Shown: positions 7,702-16,355, counted from the stretch's first letter. The stretch is 23,692 nucleotides of DNA from Gp13-AA77 sp035516075 (GCA_035516075.1 DATJAQ010000130.1:1-23692); one strand, 5' to 3'. The notes: generated from the letters alone by a model not told the origin. Made by a program: numbers and translations.

Positions 7702-9120
7702 CTAGTTCACTTGAATTCTCAGTTCGCCGCACATCTTGCCCGACGGAAACACTTTGCCGGGGTTGAGCAATCCCTCGGGATTGAAGACCGCCTTGATGCG
7801 GCGCATCAAATCCAGGTCCCCTTCCGAAAAAATGAGCGGCATCAGCTCATTCTTTTCAATGCCCACGCCGTGCTCGCCCGTGATCGATCCGCCGAGTTCG
7901 ACGCACTTGGTAATGATGGCTTCGGCGGCCTTCACCACCCGCCGGCGCTGCTCGGGATCGCGGGCGTCGAACATGATCAACGGGTGCAGGTTGCCGTCGC
8001 CGGCGTGGAAAATGTTGCCGACGCGCTGCTGGAAGCGCCGCTCCACCTCGCCGATGTAATCGAGCATTTCCACGAGGCGCGTGCGGGGGATCACGCCGTC
8101 CTGCACGTAAAAATTGGGCGAGAGCCGGCCCATGGCGCCGAAGGCGTTCTTGCGGCCGCGCCACAGCAGGTCGCGCTCCTCGGCGTTGCGCGCCGAACGC
8201 ACCTCGCGGGCGTGATTCGCGCGGGCCACGGCTTCGAGAGCCAGCGCCGTCTCCTCAACTTCCTCCTTCAAACCTTCCACCTCGAGCAGGAGCACGGCCG
8301 CCGAGTCGAGAGGATAGCCCGCATGAGTGGCCGCTTCGATGGCGCGCAGGGTGAACCCGTCCATCATTTCGAGCGCCGCCGGTGTGATGCCCTGCGCGGT
8401 AACGGCCGCCACAGTGGCGGTGGCGTCGGCCACGCGATCATAAACGGCCAGCAGGGTTTTGACGGCCTCGGGGCAGCGCGTGAGGCGCACCGTGATTTCG
8501 GTGACGATGCCGAGCGTGCCTTCGGAGCCCACCAGCAGGCCGGTAAGGTCGTAGCCGGGACGGTCCCAGTACTTGGCGCCGGTATGAATCACGCTGCCAT
8601 CCGGCAGCACCACTTCGAGGCCGAGCACGTGGTTGGTGGTGACGCCGGAGCACAGCGTATGCGGGCCACCGGAGTTTTCGGCCACGTTGCCTCCCAGCGT
8701 GCAGGCCTTCTGGCTGGAGGGGTCCGGGACGTAGCAGTAGCCCTGCCCGGCGACGGCGAGCGAGAGATCGAGATTCACCACGCCCGGCTGCACGCGGGCG
8801 CGCTCGTTCTCGAGATCGATTTCCAGGATCTTCTTCATGCGGGCGAGCGACAGCACCAGGCCGCCCTCGGTGACCACCGCGCCCCCGCTCAAGCCCGTCC
8901 CGGCGCCGCGAGCCACCACGGGCACGCCGAAGTCGCCGGCGAGTTTGACGATTCCGGCCACCTCCGCGGTGCTTTCCGGGAAGACGACGGCCTCGGGCGG
9001 CTTGCGCGCCGAGAGGGCGTCGTACTCGTAGAGCATCAGGTCTTCGGGCCGTGAGAGGACGCGCTCCGGGGCGGTAAGGCGGGTGAGGGCGTGAACCAGC
9101 CGGTTGGTGGCCATAGCCAT
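7702..9120 (-). CDS. glcD: Glycolate oxidase FAD-linked catalytic subunit GlcD
   Basis: FAD-dependent 2-hydroxyacid oxidase subunit: glycolate to glyoxylate, passing electrons to the GlcE/GlcF partners. It is about 472 residues from the ATG at 9120; an in-frame TTG at 9159 and an ATG at 9114 are alternatives and none has a strong ribosome-binding site. Domains: FAD_binding_4 with VVARGAGTGLSGGAV and GGNVAENSGGPHTL, the glycine-rich LLVGSEGTLGIVTE, then the FAD-oxidase C domain with GNIFHAGDGNLHPLI and SITGEHGVGIEK, whose histidines are typical of the D-lactate/glycolate oxidase active site. It ends with FNPEGLLNPGKVFP. A TAGAAT -10-like box lies at 9177-9172 on the minus strand, without a clear -35. 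It is the first gene of the block and is divergent from the epimerase. Confidence 0.93.
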   Translation of the reverse strand: MAMATNRLVHALTRLTAPERVLSRPEDLMLYEYDALSARKPPEAVVFPESTAEVAGIVKLAGDFGVPVVARGAGTGLSGGAVVTEGGLVLSLARMKKILEIDLENERARVQPGVVNLDLSLAVAGQGYCYVPDPSSQKACTLGGNVAENSGGPHTLCSGVTTNHVLGLEVVLPDGSVIHTGAKYWDRPGYDLTGLLVGSEGTLGIVTEITVRLTRCPEAVKTLLAVYDRVADATATVAAVTAQGITPAALEMMDGFTLRAIEAATHAGYPLDSAAVLLLEVEGLKEEVEETALALEAVARANHAREVRSARNAEERDLLWRGRKNAFGAMGRLSPNFYVQDGVIPRTRLVEMLDYIGEVERRFQQRVGNIFHAGDGNLHPLIMFDARDPEQRRRVVKAAEAIITKCVELGGSITGEHGVGIEKNELMPLIFSEGDLDLMRRIKAVFNPEGLLNPGKVFPSGKMCGELRIQVN

Positions 9121-9246
9121 GAACGAGCGCGCCGGATGGTTTGCAGCCGTGATCCGCAAGCGCCCTCATGAATTCTAGCGCAACTGGGGCGCGAGGACCG
9201 CGCACCGTCAGGCTCGGCGAGGGCGGGCTAATGGTAGAGTAGGGTC

Positions 9247-10263
9247 ATGGCTAAAATCCTGGTCACGGGATGCGCCGGATTTATCGGGTTCCACGTTTCG
9301 CGCCGCCTCATTGCGGACGGCTCCGAAGTGGTGGGCCTCGACAGCCTCAACGAGTACTACGACGTCAACCTCAAGCGCGCGCGCCTGGCGCTGCTCCATG
9401 CATCCGTCAACGCGAACCGCAGGTTTCGTTTCGTCAAGCAGGACCTCACGGACCGGCCCGCCACGGAGGCCCTTTTTCGCTCGGAAGGATTTGAGAGCGT
9501 GATTCACCTCGCGGCCCAGGCCGGCGTGCGCTACTCGCTCACCCATCCTCACGCCTACGCCGATTCAAACCTCACCGGCTTTCTGAACGTGCTCGAGGGT
9601 TGCCGGCACAGCGGCGTCCGCCACCTGCTCTTCGCGTCTTCAAGCTCGGTTTACGGCGGCAACACGCGCATGCCGTTTTCCTCCCGCGACAATGTGGACC
9701 ATCCGCTCAGCCTCTACGCGGCCACCAAGAAGGCCAACGAGCTGATGGCCCACGCCTACGCCCATCTTTATCGCCTGCCCTGCACGGGACTGCGCTTCTT
9801 CACGGTGTACGGGCCCTGGGGACGGCCCGACATGGCGCTGTTCATCTTCACCAAAGCCATCCTCGAAGGGCGGCCGATCGAGCTTTTCAACCAGGGCGAA
9901 ATGCGGCGCGACTTCACCTACGTGGACGACGTGGTGGAAGCGGTCTTACTGCTGCTCGAGAAGATTCCCCAGCCCGATCCGGCGTGGAGCGAGGGCCGCC
10001 CCGACTCGAGCTCCGCGCCCTACCGCCTCTACAACGTGGGCGGCCATCGTCCCGTAGAACTGAGCGCATTCGTGGAGATTCTCGAGCGTAAGCTGGGCAA
10101 GACGGCGCAGAAGATCCTGCTGCCCATGCAGCCCGGCGACGTTCCCGCCACCGCCGCCGACATCGACGACCTGGTACGCGACACCGGCTTTCACGCTCAG
10201 ACTCCTGTCGAGGAAGGCATCGGGAAGTTCGTGGACTGGTACCGGGAATATTACCGCATGTAA
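9247..10263 (+). CDS. NAD-dependent sugar-nucleotide epimerase, UDP-glucuronate 4-epimerase type
   Basis: Extended short-chain dehydrogenase acting on a UDP-sugar; 338 residues. The Rossmann fingerprint is VTGCAGFIG (6-14), followed by GLDSLNEYYDVNLK (30-43), a stretch characteristic of the UDP-glucuronate 4-epimerase (CapI/LspL-like) subgroup rather than GalE. Catalytic residues are the serines in ASSSSVYGG (130-138) and the Y157-x3-K161 pair in YAATKK. RRDFTYVDDVV and YNVGG are the usual substrate-side motifs. The ATG at 9247 has a modest GAGTAGGG just upstream. The product would feed UDP-galacturonate or a related sugar into capsule, LPS or exopolysaccharide, in line with wecB and the PEP-CTERM-like gene nearby. 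The exact substrate is inferred from family resemblance. Confidence 0.88.
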   Translation: MAKILVTGCAGFIGFHVSRRLIADGSEVVGLDSLNEYYDVNLKRARLALLHASVNANRRFRFVKQDLTDRPATEALFRSEGFESVIHLAAQAGVRYSLTHPHAYADSNLTGFLNVLEGCRHSGVRHLLFASSSSVYGGNTRMPFSSRDNVDHPLSLYAATKKANELMAHAYAHLYRLPCTGLRFFTVYGPWGRPDMALFIFTKAILEGRPIELFNQGEMRRDFTYVDDVVEAVLLLLEKIPQPDPAWSEGRPDSSSAPYRLYNVGGHRPVELSAFVEILERKLGKTAQKILLPMQPGDVPATAADIDDLVRDTGFHAQTPVEEGIGKFVDWYREYYRM

Positions 10264-10670
10264 AGTGGCTCCCACCTGATAGCGGCCTTTGAGCCGGCCG
10301 CGCGCTGCCCTGTTGACCTCAGCCCTCGCTTGACGACCCGTAGGGCGCGGCCTCTACTCCCTCCGGAGTTCGCCGGTCAGGCCTTCGCGGTCAAATAACC
10401 CAACCGCGTTCCAATTGTGGAACAAAGCTTCCGCTTTGGGTTTGATAACTATAAAGCAATACCCCTGTAAAACACAGATCGCGCGCCACTTGCCAGAGTC
10501 TCATCTGGCATCCGAACTGCCCGATCCCCCTGCAAGCGACGATCCGGAACCTTCTGGGGTCCGCAGCCGACTGCTCGTCTCAACAGGCGCGCACGGCACG
10601 GGTCTCGCTGGCGCGGGCGCCCGCGCGAGAGGGCAGGCAGGCCGCACGCGTGGGCCGAGGGGAGAGATCT
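10264..10670 (+). other. 407-bp leader region of the PEP-CTERM-like gene
   Basis: No gene seen. The region holds adjacent inverted repeats at 10409-10422 (TTCCA-ATTG-TGGAA) and 10423-10438 (CAAAGC-TTCC-GCTTTG), a hairpin TGCCAGA-GTCTCA-TCTGGCA at 10491-10510, a possible sigma-54 promoter that overlaps it, and a weak sigma-70-like pair (TTGATA at 10442, TGTAAA at 10466). The middle part, about 10405-10480, is clearly more AT-rich than its surroundings, as expected for regulatory DNA. Confidence 0.5.
10506..10521 (+). promoter_or_regulatory. Candidate sigma-54 (RpoN) promoter
   Basis: TGGCATCCGAACTGCC against the consensus TGGCACGNNNNTTGCW: the essential GG and GC are present with the correct spacing and most other positions agree. 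Transcription would start about 150 bp before the gene. PEP-CTERM genes in several lineages are known to depend on RpoN with the PrsK/PrsR pair, which makes this position plausible. It is a single match found by eye. Confidence 0.4.
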
Positions 10671-11552
10671 TTGCCGGAGGTTCGACGGAGACGACATCGG
10701 ACGAGACGGAGTCGAGGCGGACCCAGCGCGCAGATCGTTCAGCTTGCTCTGTTCGCCGCCCTGGCCTGGGGGGGTCTGATGGCGCTCAAGGCGCTGGGGC
10801 CGCTTGATCGTTCCGGCCAAACGCCGGAGGTTCAGGATGAATGGGCCGACCTGGGCCTGCCCGCCTTTTTGACTCCCACCTTTCGCCAACCGGAACGGCC
10901 GGTGTACCCGTACTCCATAATTCCCGGCGGCGTCGCAAGCTCCCGCGAGCTCCGCGAGGCTGTGGCCAAAGACCGGTTGGTCGCCGCCCACTACCAGGAC
11001 TTTGATCTTGCCCACACGCGCATCGTACGGCTGAACTCAGTGCGCGTCGCCTACGTCTCATACCGTTTGCGCAACGAAATCTTCTGGACGCGGCGTCCCG
11101 TGACTCTGCGGGCGGGCGAAGCACTGATCACCGACGGCCGGCACTTCGCGCGTACGCGTTGCGGCAATCGCCTCACGGAAACGCCGCCGCAGACCCATTC
11201 GCCTTCCGAGCCGCCCGCGGAGACGCTCGATACCCCGCAGAGGCTGGTGACCACTTCGCTGCTGGAGACTGCGACGCCGCTCGACATTTCGCTGACGCCT
11301 CCACCGCCCGGAAAAACTCCAGGCAGGATCGATAAGGGGACCCCCCGGGCCTCCGCGGTTCCGGTGGGAACCTTCGACTTCTTTATCCCAACCGGCGGAG
11401 GAGGGATGAAGAAGCACTGCGACCCCAACGCAAAACCTCCCGACGAGGATTGCCGCCCTCCCAAGCCGTCGCCAACGCCCGAGCCGGGCACACTGCTCCT
11501 GGTCTCCTCCGGTGCCGCGTACTTGTTGTTGCGCCTCAAGTGGCGCGCCTAG
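10671..11552 (+). CDS. Membrane-anchored protein with PEP-CTERM-like C-terminal sorting signal
   Basis: Unknown function; 293 residues. I start at the TTG at 10671 because GGGGAG at 10659-10664 is 6 nt upstream; a GTG at 10650 is possible. After an Arg-rich start comes a hydrophobic segment (about 22-42), which may be a signal anchor, then a soluble region (50-165) with no domain I can name, and a long Pro/Thr-rich linker (166-270) with cysteines at 250 and 261. The C-terminus is PTPEPGTLLLVSSGAAYLLL followed by RLKWRA: a PEP motif at 270-272, a hydrophobic helix and a basic end, which is the layout of exosortase-processed PEP-CTERM proteins. The basic cluster is weaker than usual and no exosortase gene is in the window. 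The flanking sugar genes fit the known link to exopolysaccharide. Confidence 0.7.
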   Translation: MPEVRRRRHRTRRSRGGPSAQIVQLALFAALAWGGLMALKALGPLDRSGQTPEVQDEWADLGLPAFLTPTFRQPERPVYPYSIIPGGVASSRELREAVAKDRLVAAHYQDFDLAHTRIVRLNSVRVAYVSYRLRNEIFWTRRPVTLRAGEALITDGRHFARTRCGNRLTETPPQTHSPSEPPAETLDTPQRLVTTSLLETATPLDISLTPPPPGKTPGRIDKGTPRASAVPVGTFDFFIPTGGGGMKKHCDPNAKPPDEDCRPPKPSPTPEPGTLLLVSSGAAYLLLRLKWRA

Positions 11553-11607
11553 CGGTTCGATGCTCCGCCGCGACTTAGCGCACAAGCGCCCAATCTTAGA
11601 CCGCAAA

Positions 11608-12777
11608 TTATCGTGGGGAGGTGGCGGATTTCGCGGGTTCAAAAGGAACTACGACCTCGCCTGCGAGCGCGCGCCCAATGCGCTCCGCGGCGTGCCCGTC
11701 GCCGTAAGGATTAACAGCCTGCGCCCTGCGCTCGTGCTCTCGCGGATCGTCGAGCAGCCGAGCGGCCTCGCTTACGATCCGGTCCTTCGCGCTGCCCACC
11801 AACCGCACTGTGCCGCACTCCACCGCCTCGGGACGCTCCGTGACCTCGCGCAGCACCAGTACCGGCACGCCCAATGCCGGCGCTTCCTCCTGAATGCCGC
11901 CGGAGTCCGTCAACACCAGGTAAGACCGCTTCATCACCTGAACCAGCGCCAGATAATCCAGCGGGGCCGTGAGCACGACGTTCCGTATCCCGCCCAGCAA
12001 CCGGTGGACGGGCTCGCGGATGCTGGGGTTCGGGTGTACGGGGTAAAGAATTCGAACCGCGTCGCCGTAGCGCGCGCTGAGTTCTTGCAGGGCCTCGCAA
12101 ATGCGCTCGATGGGCTCGCCGAAGTTCTCGCGCCGATGCGCCGTCACCAGGATCAGGCGGGCGTTCGCGTCCTCGAGGGCTCGGGCGGCATCCCCCAGGG
12201 AGCGCGGGGCCCAGGGTTGCGCCTGCACCCACCGCAAGGCGTCGATCACCGTATTGCCGGTCACCACCACCTGGTCCTCGGAGACGCCCTCGCGCAGCAG
12301 ATTGGCGCGGGCGCGCTCAGTGGGCGCGAAATGGAGGTCCGCAATCACGCCGGCCACGCGGCGGTTGATCTCCTCGGGAAAAGGCCGCCACTTGTCGTGA
12401 CTCCGCAGGCCGGCTTCCACGTGGCCCACGCGGGCGCGCGCGTAGAACGCCGCCAGAGCCGCCGCGGCCGCCGTAGTGGTGTCGCCCTGCACCAGCACCC
12501 AGTCGGGGCGTTCGCCGGCGAGCACCGATTCGAGGCCGAGCAGCGCCGAAGCCGCCACCTGCGAGGGCGTCTGGTTGGCTTCCATCAAGTCGAGATCGGA
12601 GTCCGGCGAAATCTGGAAGAGGCTGAGGACCTGATCGAGCATTTGGCGGTGCTGCGCCGTGACGCACACCCTGGAGACCACGCCGGGGCGCCGGCGCAGC
12701 TCGGCGATCACCGGAGCCAGCTTGATGGCCTCGGGCCGGGTTCCGAAAACGGAGAGAACGCGCAAGGCGGCAGCCAT
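11608..12777 (-). CDS. wecB: UDP-N-acetylglucosamine 2-epimerase (non-hydrolysing)
   Basis: Interconverts UDP-GlcNAc and UDP-ManNAc, a precursor for surface polysaccharides; cytosolic; 389 residues, typical length. Family motifs: FGTRPEAIKLAPV (11-23), TAQHRQMLD (40-48), VQGDTTT (96-102), GHVEAGLRS (118-126), FPEEINRR (133-140) and VTAHRREN (211-218). D99, E121 and H214 line up with the catalytic D95, E117 and H213 of the E. coli enzyme; the later TDSGGIQEEAP motif is also intact. The ATG follows GAGG about 4 nt upstream and lies 15 bp after the MFS gene stop, so the two are very likely cotranscribed. It is convergent with the PEP-CTERM-like gene. Confidence 0.95.
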   Translation of the reverse strand: MAAALRVLSVFGTRPEAIKLAPVIAELRRRPGVVSRVCVTAQHRQMLDQVLSLFQISPDSDLDLMEANQTPSQVAASALLGLESVLAGERPDWVLVQGDTTTAAAAALAAFYARARVGHVEAGLRSHDKWRPFPEEINRRVAGVIADLHFAPTERARANLLREGVSEDQVVVTGNTVIDALRWVQAQPWAPRSLGDAARALEDANARLILVTAHRRENFGEPIERICEALQELSARYGDAVRILYPVHPNPSIREPVHRLLGGIRNVVLTAPLDYLALVQVMKRSYLVLTDSGGIQEEAPALGVPVLVLREVTERPEAVECGTVRLVGSAKDRIVSEAARLLDDPREHERRAQAVNPYGDGHAAERIGRALAGEVVVPFEPAKSATSPR

Positions 12778-12792
12778 TCAACCTCGGTGGTC

Positions 12793-14001
12793 TCAGTGCG
12801 GACGGCGGCCGAACAGCATCAGCGCGCAGCCCGCGAACGAGGTGGCCATCAGCGTCACCATGATGTAAGCCGGGGGCAGATGCGAAAGCCCGCCCGCCAC
12901 CGCGCCGCCCGCAAAGCTGCCGAGAAACTGCAGCGTCTGGAACGAGCCGAGCGCGGTGCCGTAGGACGTGTCGGGCGCAGCCTTGCTCACCAGGCTGGGC
13001 AGGACGGGCTCGAGGCCTGTAAAGCCCACCAGAAACAAGGTGCCCGGCACCAGCACGGCGGCGAGCGTCTTAGGGTCGAGTCCGGCGGCCGACGGGCTGA
13101 AAAGCAGCACGGCGCTCACCGCCAGGACGAAAAAGCAGAGCGCCGCCAGGCCCCGGCCCCAGCCGTGGTCCGCGCCCCGCGAAAAGCCGAACATCGTGAC
13201 GCCGCTGATCAGCAGCATGGGCAGTAGCACCTCGTAATACCGGGTCATCTTCAAGTGGTGCTGGCCGGTGACAATCAGCGGAAAGAAGAACCAGAACGAG
13301 GTCATGAAGGTGTTCATGAAGAAGGCGCTCAAATCGAGCGCCAGCACCGCCGGCAGGCGAATGACCTCGCCCAGGCGCAGCGGCGGCGACGGGTGCGGCG
13401 CCATGTAAGGCAGGAAGCGCGCGAGCAGCAGCACCGAGCCCACGCCGAGCAGCCCCGTGAGCACGAACAGGAAGCGCGCGCCGGCCAGGCCGGCGAGGAA
13501 CGGCCCCCCGATCACGCCCAGGATGAAGGAAGCCCCGATGGGAATGCCGATGATCGCCATCGCGGTCGAGCGCCGCTCGGAAGGGATGTTGTCGGCCACG
13601 GTAGCGAAGGCGGTGGACGTGATGGTGCCGATCCCCTGAACGAAGCGCGCCAGGATCAGCTCCGTGATGCGATAGGACGCCGGGAACCAGGCCGGCGCCG
13701 CGCACAGAAACGAGCCCAGGGCAAACACCGACATGCCGATCAACAGCACTTTGCGGCGCCCGATGCGGTCGGAGAGGCGGCCGAGCGGAATCTCAAAGCA
13801 GGCCATGGCCAAGCCGTAGCAGCCGAAGGCAAAGCCCACCAGAAACCGGGACGGAGTGAATTGCAGGCCGTAAAGCGTAAAGACGGGCAGGACCAGGAAG
13901 AGCCCGAGCATGCGCAGGCCCACGGCCAGGGCCAGCGCCAGCAGAAGCTTCTTCTGGGCGGCGGTAAAGGCGATGCGCGGGTTGGCCGTTGCGGTGGCCA
14001 T
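12793..14001 (-). CDS. Major facilitator superfamily transporter
   Basis: Inner-membrane secondary transporter of 402 residues with about 12 hydrophobic segments in two bundles. The cytoplasmic loop between helices 2 and 3 has the MFS signature GRLSDRIGRRK (74-84), and helix 5 has the antiporter-like GIPIGASFILGVIGGPF (152-168), which favours a drug/H+ antiporter-type efflux role. The substrate is not readable. The protein lies between GH57 (62 bp away) and wecB (15 bp away) on the same strand, so it may move a sugar or a lipid-linked product, but an efflux pump is equally possible. No clear ribosome-binding site precedes the ATG at 14001. Confidence 0.88.
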   Translation of the reverse strand: MATATANPRIAFTAAQKKLLLALALAVGLRMLGLFLVLPVFTLYGLQFTPSRFLVGFAFGCYGLAMACFEIPLGRLSDRIGRRKVLLIGMSVFALGSFLCAAPAWFPASYRITELILARFVQGIGTITSTAFATVADNIPSERRSTAMAIIGIPIGASFILGVIGGPFLAGLAGARFLFVLTGLLGVGSVLLLARFLPYMAPHPSPPLRLGEVIRLPAVLALDLSAFFMNTFMTSFWFFFPLIVTGQHHLKMTRYYEVLLPMLLISGVTMFGFSRGADHGWGRGLAALCFFVLAVSAVLLFSPSAAGLDPKTLAAVLVPGTLFLVGFTGLEPVLPSLVSKAAPDTSYGTALGSFQTLQFLGSFAGGAVAGGLSHLPPAYIMVTLMATSFAGCALMLFGRRPH

Positions 14002-14063
14002 CAGGAAAGAACGGGCGCGCCGTCCGGCGGCCTCAGTTCAACGTTGGACGCTGCCCGGGCCGC

Positions 14064-16295
14064 TCAGGCCGGCCGCCAGCGCTCGATGTGCACGCTCAAG
14101 CCGCATTCGAACCTGACTTCGGGCGCGGTTTGCGGCGGCTTCCATACGGCGAGAATCGCCGAGCCTTGATAGACGCGCTCAAAGGCAATTTCCGATTGCG
14201 ACACGGTTTCGATGGGCGCGATCCACCAGACCGGCTCGGGATACGCCCGGAGCGCGATCTTCACGCCCTGCCACTCGTCCACCAGCCGGAGCTCGGGCGC
14301 CGCGAGCTCGCCCCGAAAACCGAGGGGTTCGATCTGAGCGCCGCCCGCGGACTCGGCGCGGAAATAGCGGCCGGGCGCGTCCGGCGCCAGCAGATTAAAC
14401 ACCAGCTCGAGCCCGAAGGCCAGCGGCGCCGGACCGGCGGGCGGGGCCGGGGAGGCGGGCTCGGGCCCGCGCTGCGGGACGGCGTCAAACCGCGATCGGC
14501 ACTCGAGCCGCCAGACACCGCTGTCCGCCTGGGCGCTGACCTGTTTCGACGCCTCGATCCCATACAAGGCGCCGGCCACCCCGGCCGTGCCCGACGCCGT
14601 CATCTCAAAGCTTGCGCGCCCCTCGCCGTACAACCCGCCCGCCGCAGGCGCGAGCGTCCACGCGCCGCCCGCCAGCTCCGCGCTCTCCTCGAGCGCAAGG
14701 TTGGCGAAGTCGGGGTATTGCTTCGCACCCGGAAAACCGTAAGAGCGGAAAACGTGGCGCGGGTAGCGGTCGTAGCGCAGCAGGGCTGCCAGGTTCGGCT
14801 CCTTGCTGCGCACCAGTTCGTGGATGGAGGCGGGCGGCTCGTCGCCGGGGGCCTGGGCGTGGGCGGCCTCACGCACTTCGGCGTGGTAGGGCTCGGGCCG
14901 CCGGGCCAGGGCGTTGATCAGCTCCGTGTCTGCCGGCTTGAATCGCAGGCTTGAGACGGTGCCGCCGTCCGCCGGCCGCAGCACCAGGCCAAAGAGCTCG
15001 TGATCCACCAGCGCCTCTTCGCGGCCGTCGCAGTCGAAGTCTACCAGGCGCACGCGCGGGCGGCCGTCGCCCTGCTCCGCCCCGGCGCGGTCGAGCAGCA
15101 CTTCCGCCTGAATCAGGCGGCGCTGGACGCCCGTGCGCAGGTGCGGCGTGTACAAACCCCCGAAGATTCCGTGCCAGTAGGCGTCATTGCACTGCGCCGC
15201 CAGCAGATGGGTTTCGGCCTCGGCGAGCAGAGGCTCCCGCTCCGCGCTCGCCGGCAAGCCGCGTGCGGTCGCCAGGCGCCGGCTCACGTCCAGCATGAGC
15301 TTATGCACCTGGTTTGACTCCGGGTACTTCGCCAGAAAATTCCGCCAGTAGCCTCCGCGCAGGAAGCGTTGAAAGCGTTCGGCCTCCGGCAAGCGGCTGC
15401 TTTCGGCCACGCAGGCCCGGAGCGCGCGCGCGGCTTCGAGCGGCAGAGCCCAGAGCATCATTTCCTCGTAGGAAGCCGTGGGCAGATAGATGCGGCCGAG
15501 GGGTGGCTGCGCGTCGAGAAAGTCGGAAACGGTGGTGGTCTCCACCCAGCCGGCAGCCCCCTCCAGCGCCTGGAAGAAGCGCTCCAGCCAGAAGTTTTCG
15601 TAGCAATGCTTGAAGGTTTCGGGCCAGCCGCCGAATTTCTCGCAGTCGTCGCCCATGGCAAACAGCGGCGCAACGGGCTCCGAACTGGCCAGGCCCTGGC
15701 GCAGCAGCTCGATGGTTTCGGCCGGCTCGCGAAACGGAATGGCGTAACGAAACGCCTTCAGGCTCGGCACCAAGCGCAGCGCGCATCCCGATTCCTCGGT
15801 CACGTAATAGCCGCGCAGACCGCCCGCCTCCACCCCGGCGCTCAGGAAGTGGGTGTCATCCAGCATGACGTAATCCACGCCATTTTCGGCCAGGGGCCGC
15901 GCCAGGCCGGGCTCCCAGACGCGCTCGGCCACCCAGGCACCGCGCGGCGCGGCGCCAAACCGGCTGCGGAGGTAATCGCGCAGCTTGATCAACTGCGCGC
16001 GCTTGTCGCGGTCCGGGATGACCGGCAGAATGGGCTCGTAAAACCCGCCGCCCACCAGCTCCGCCTGGCCGCGCTCCACGAGGGCCCGAAGCTGGTCGAA
16101 GAATTCGGGATGCCGCGGCTCGATCCACTCCAGCAGGTGCCCCGAATAATGCAGGCTGACGCGCACCCGCGGATGGCGTGCCAGCACGTCGAGGAAAGGG
16201 CGGTAAGACTTGCGATAGGTCTCTTCGATCACGGAATCGAAGTTCCCCACCGGCTGATGGGAGTGGAGCAGGAGCGCAAAGGACACTCGGGCCAA
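14064..16295 (-). CDS. Glycoside hydrolase family 57, 4-alpha-glucanotransferase-like
   Basis: Acts on alpha-1,4-glucans (glycogen, maltodextrin), probably transferring glucan chains; 743 residues. The start is a TTG at 16295 with GAAGG 7 nt upstream. The N-terminal barrel begins LLLHSHQPVGNFD (8-20), the family's HxHQP-type motif, and continues with VGGGFYEPILP (81-91). The expected nucleophile is E124 in GAWVAERVWEP (119-129) and the acid/base aspartate is D216 or D217 in AMGDDCEKFGGWPE (213-226), matching the Glu123/Asp214 pair of the Thermococcus litoralis glucanotransferase. The second half has the all-beta C-terminal region seen in these enzymes. No signal peptide, so it is cytosolic and suits glycogen turnover. 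Amylase activity instead of transferase is possible. Confidence 0.9.
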   Translation of the reverse strand: MARVSFALLLHSHQPVGNFDSVIEETYRKSYRPFLDVLARHPRVRVSLHYSGHLLEWIEPRHPEFFDQLRALVERGQAELVGGGFYEPILPVIPDRDKRAQLIKLRDYLRSRFGAAPRGAWVAERVWEPGLARPLAENGVDYVMLDDTHFLSAGVEAGGLRGYYVTEESGCALRLVPSLKAFRYAIPFREPAETIELLRQGLASSEPVAPLFAMGDDCEKFGGWPETFKHCYENFWLERFFQALEGAAGWVETTTVSDFLDAQPPLGRIYLPTASYEEMMLWALPLEAARALRACVAESSRLPEAERFQRFLRGGYWRNFLAKYPESNQVHKLMLDVSRRLATARGLPASAEREPLLAEAETHLLAAQCNDAYWHGIFGGLYTPHLRTGVQRRLIQAEVLLDRAGAEQGDGRPRVRLVDFDCDGREEALVDHELFGLVLRPADGGTVSSLRFKPADTELINALARRPEPYHAEVREAAHAQAPGDEPPASIHELVRSKEPNLAALLRYDRYPRHVFRSYGFPGAKQYPDFANLALEESAELAGGAWTLAPAAGGLYGEGRASFEMTASGTAGVAGALYGIEASKQVSAQADSGVWRLECRSRFDAVPQRGPEPASPAPPAGPAPLAFGLELVFNLLAPDAPGRYFRAESAGGAQIEPLGFRGELAAPELRLVDEWQGVKIALRAYPEPVWWIAPIETVSQSEIAFERVYQGSAILAVWKPPQTAPEVRFECGLSVHIERWRPA

Positions 16296-16325
16296 AGGTC
16301 TGCCTTCTGGGCGGAATGAGAAGCA

Positions 16326-16355
16326 TTCACGGCTGCGCCGCTAGTCTTTTAGAAT
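16326..16355 (+). promoter_or_regulatory. Possible promoter of the M20 peptidase gene
   Basis: TTCACG (16326-16331), an 18-bp spacer, then TAGAAT (16350-16355) inside the 146-bp gap between the divergent GH57 and M20 genes. The leader would be about 80 nt. Four of six and five of six bases match the sigma-70 boxes. Confidence 0.35.

Noticed and set aside
7711..9054. 447-codon plus-strand frame opposite glcD.
   Set aside because: It mirrors glcD codons and has no ribosome-binding site; the GlcD protein explains the sequence fully.
10405..10560. Cyclic-di-GMP (GEMM) or cobalamin riboswitch before the PEP-CTERM-like gene.
   Set aside because: Several hairpins are present but the conserved cores of these riboswitches are not.
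11512..13227. 571-codon plus-strand frame across wecB and the MFS gene.
   Set aside because: It crosses the boundary of two well-supported minus-strand genes; its translation is Gln/His/Arg-rich and shows no family motif.
13255..14169. 304-codon plus-strand frame opposite the MFS gene.
   Set aside because: Translation is dominated by Glu, Gln, Arg and Gly, as expected from the complement of hydrophobic codons in a membrane protein.
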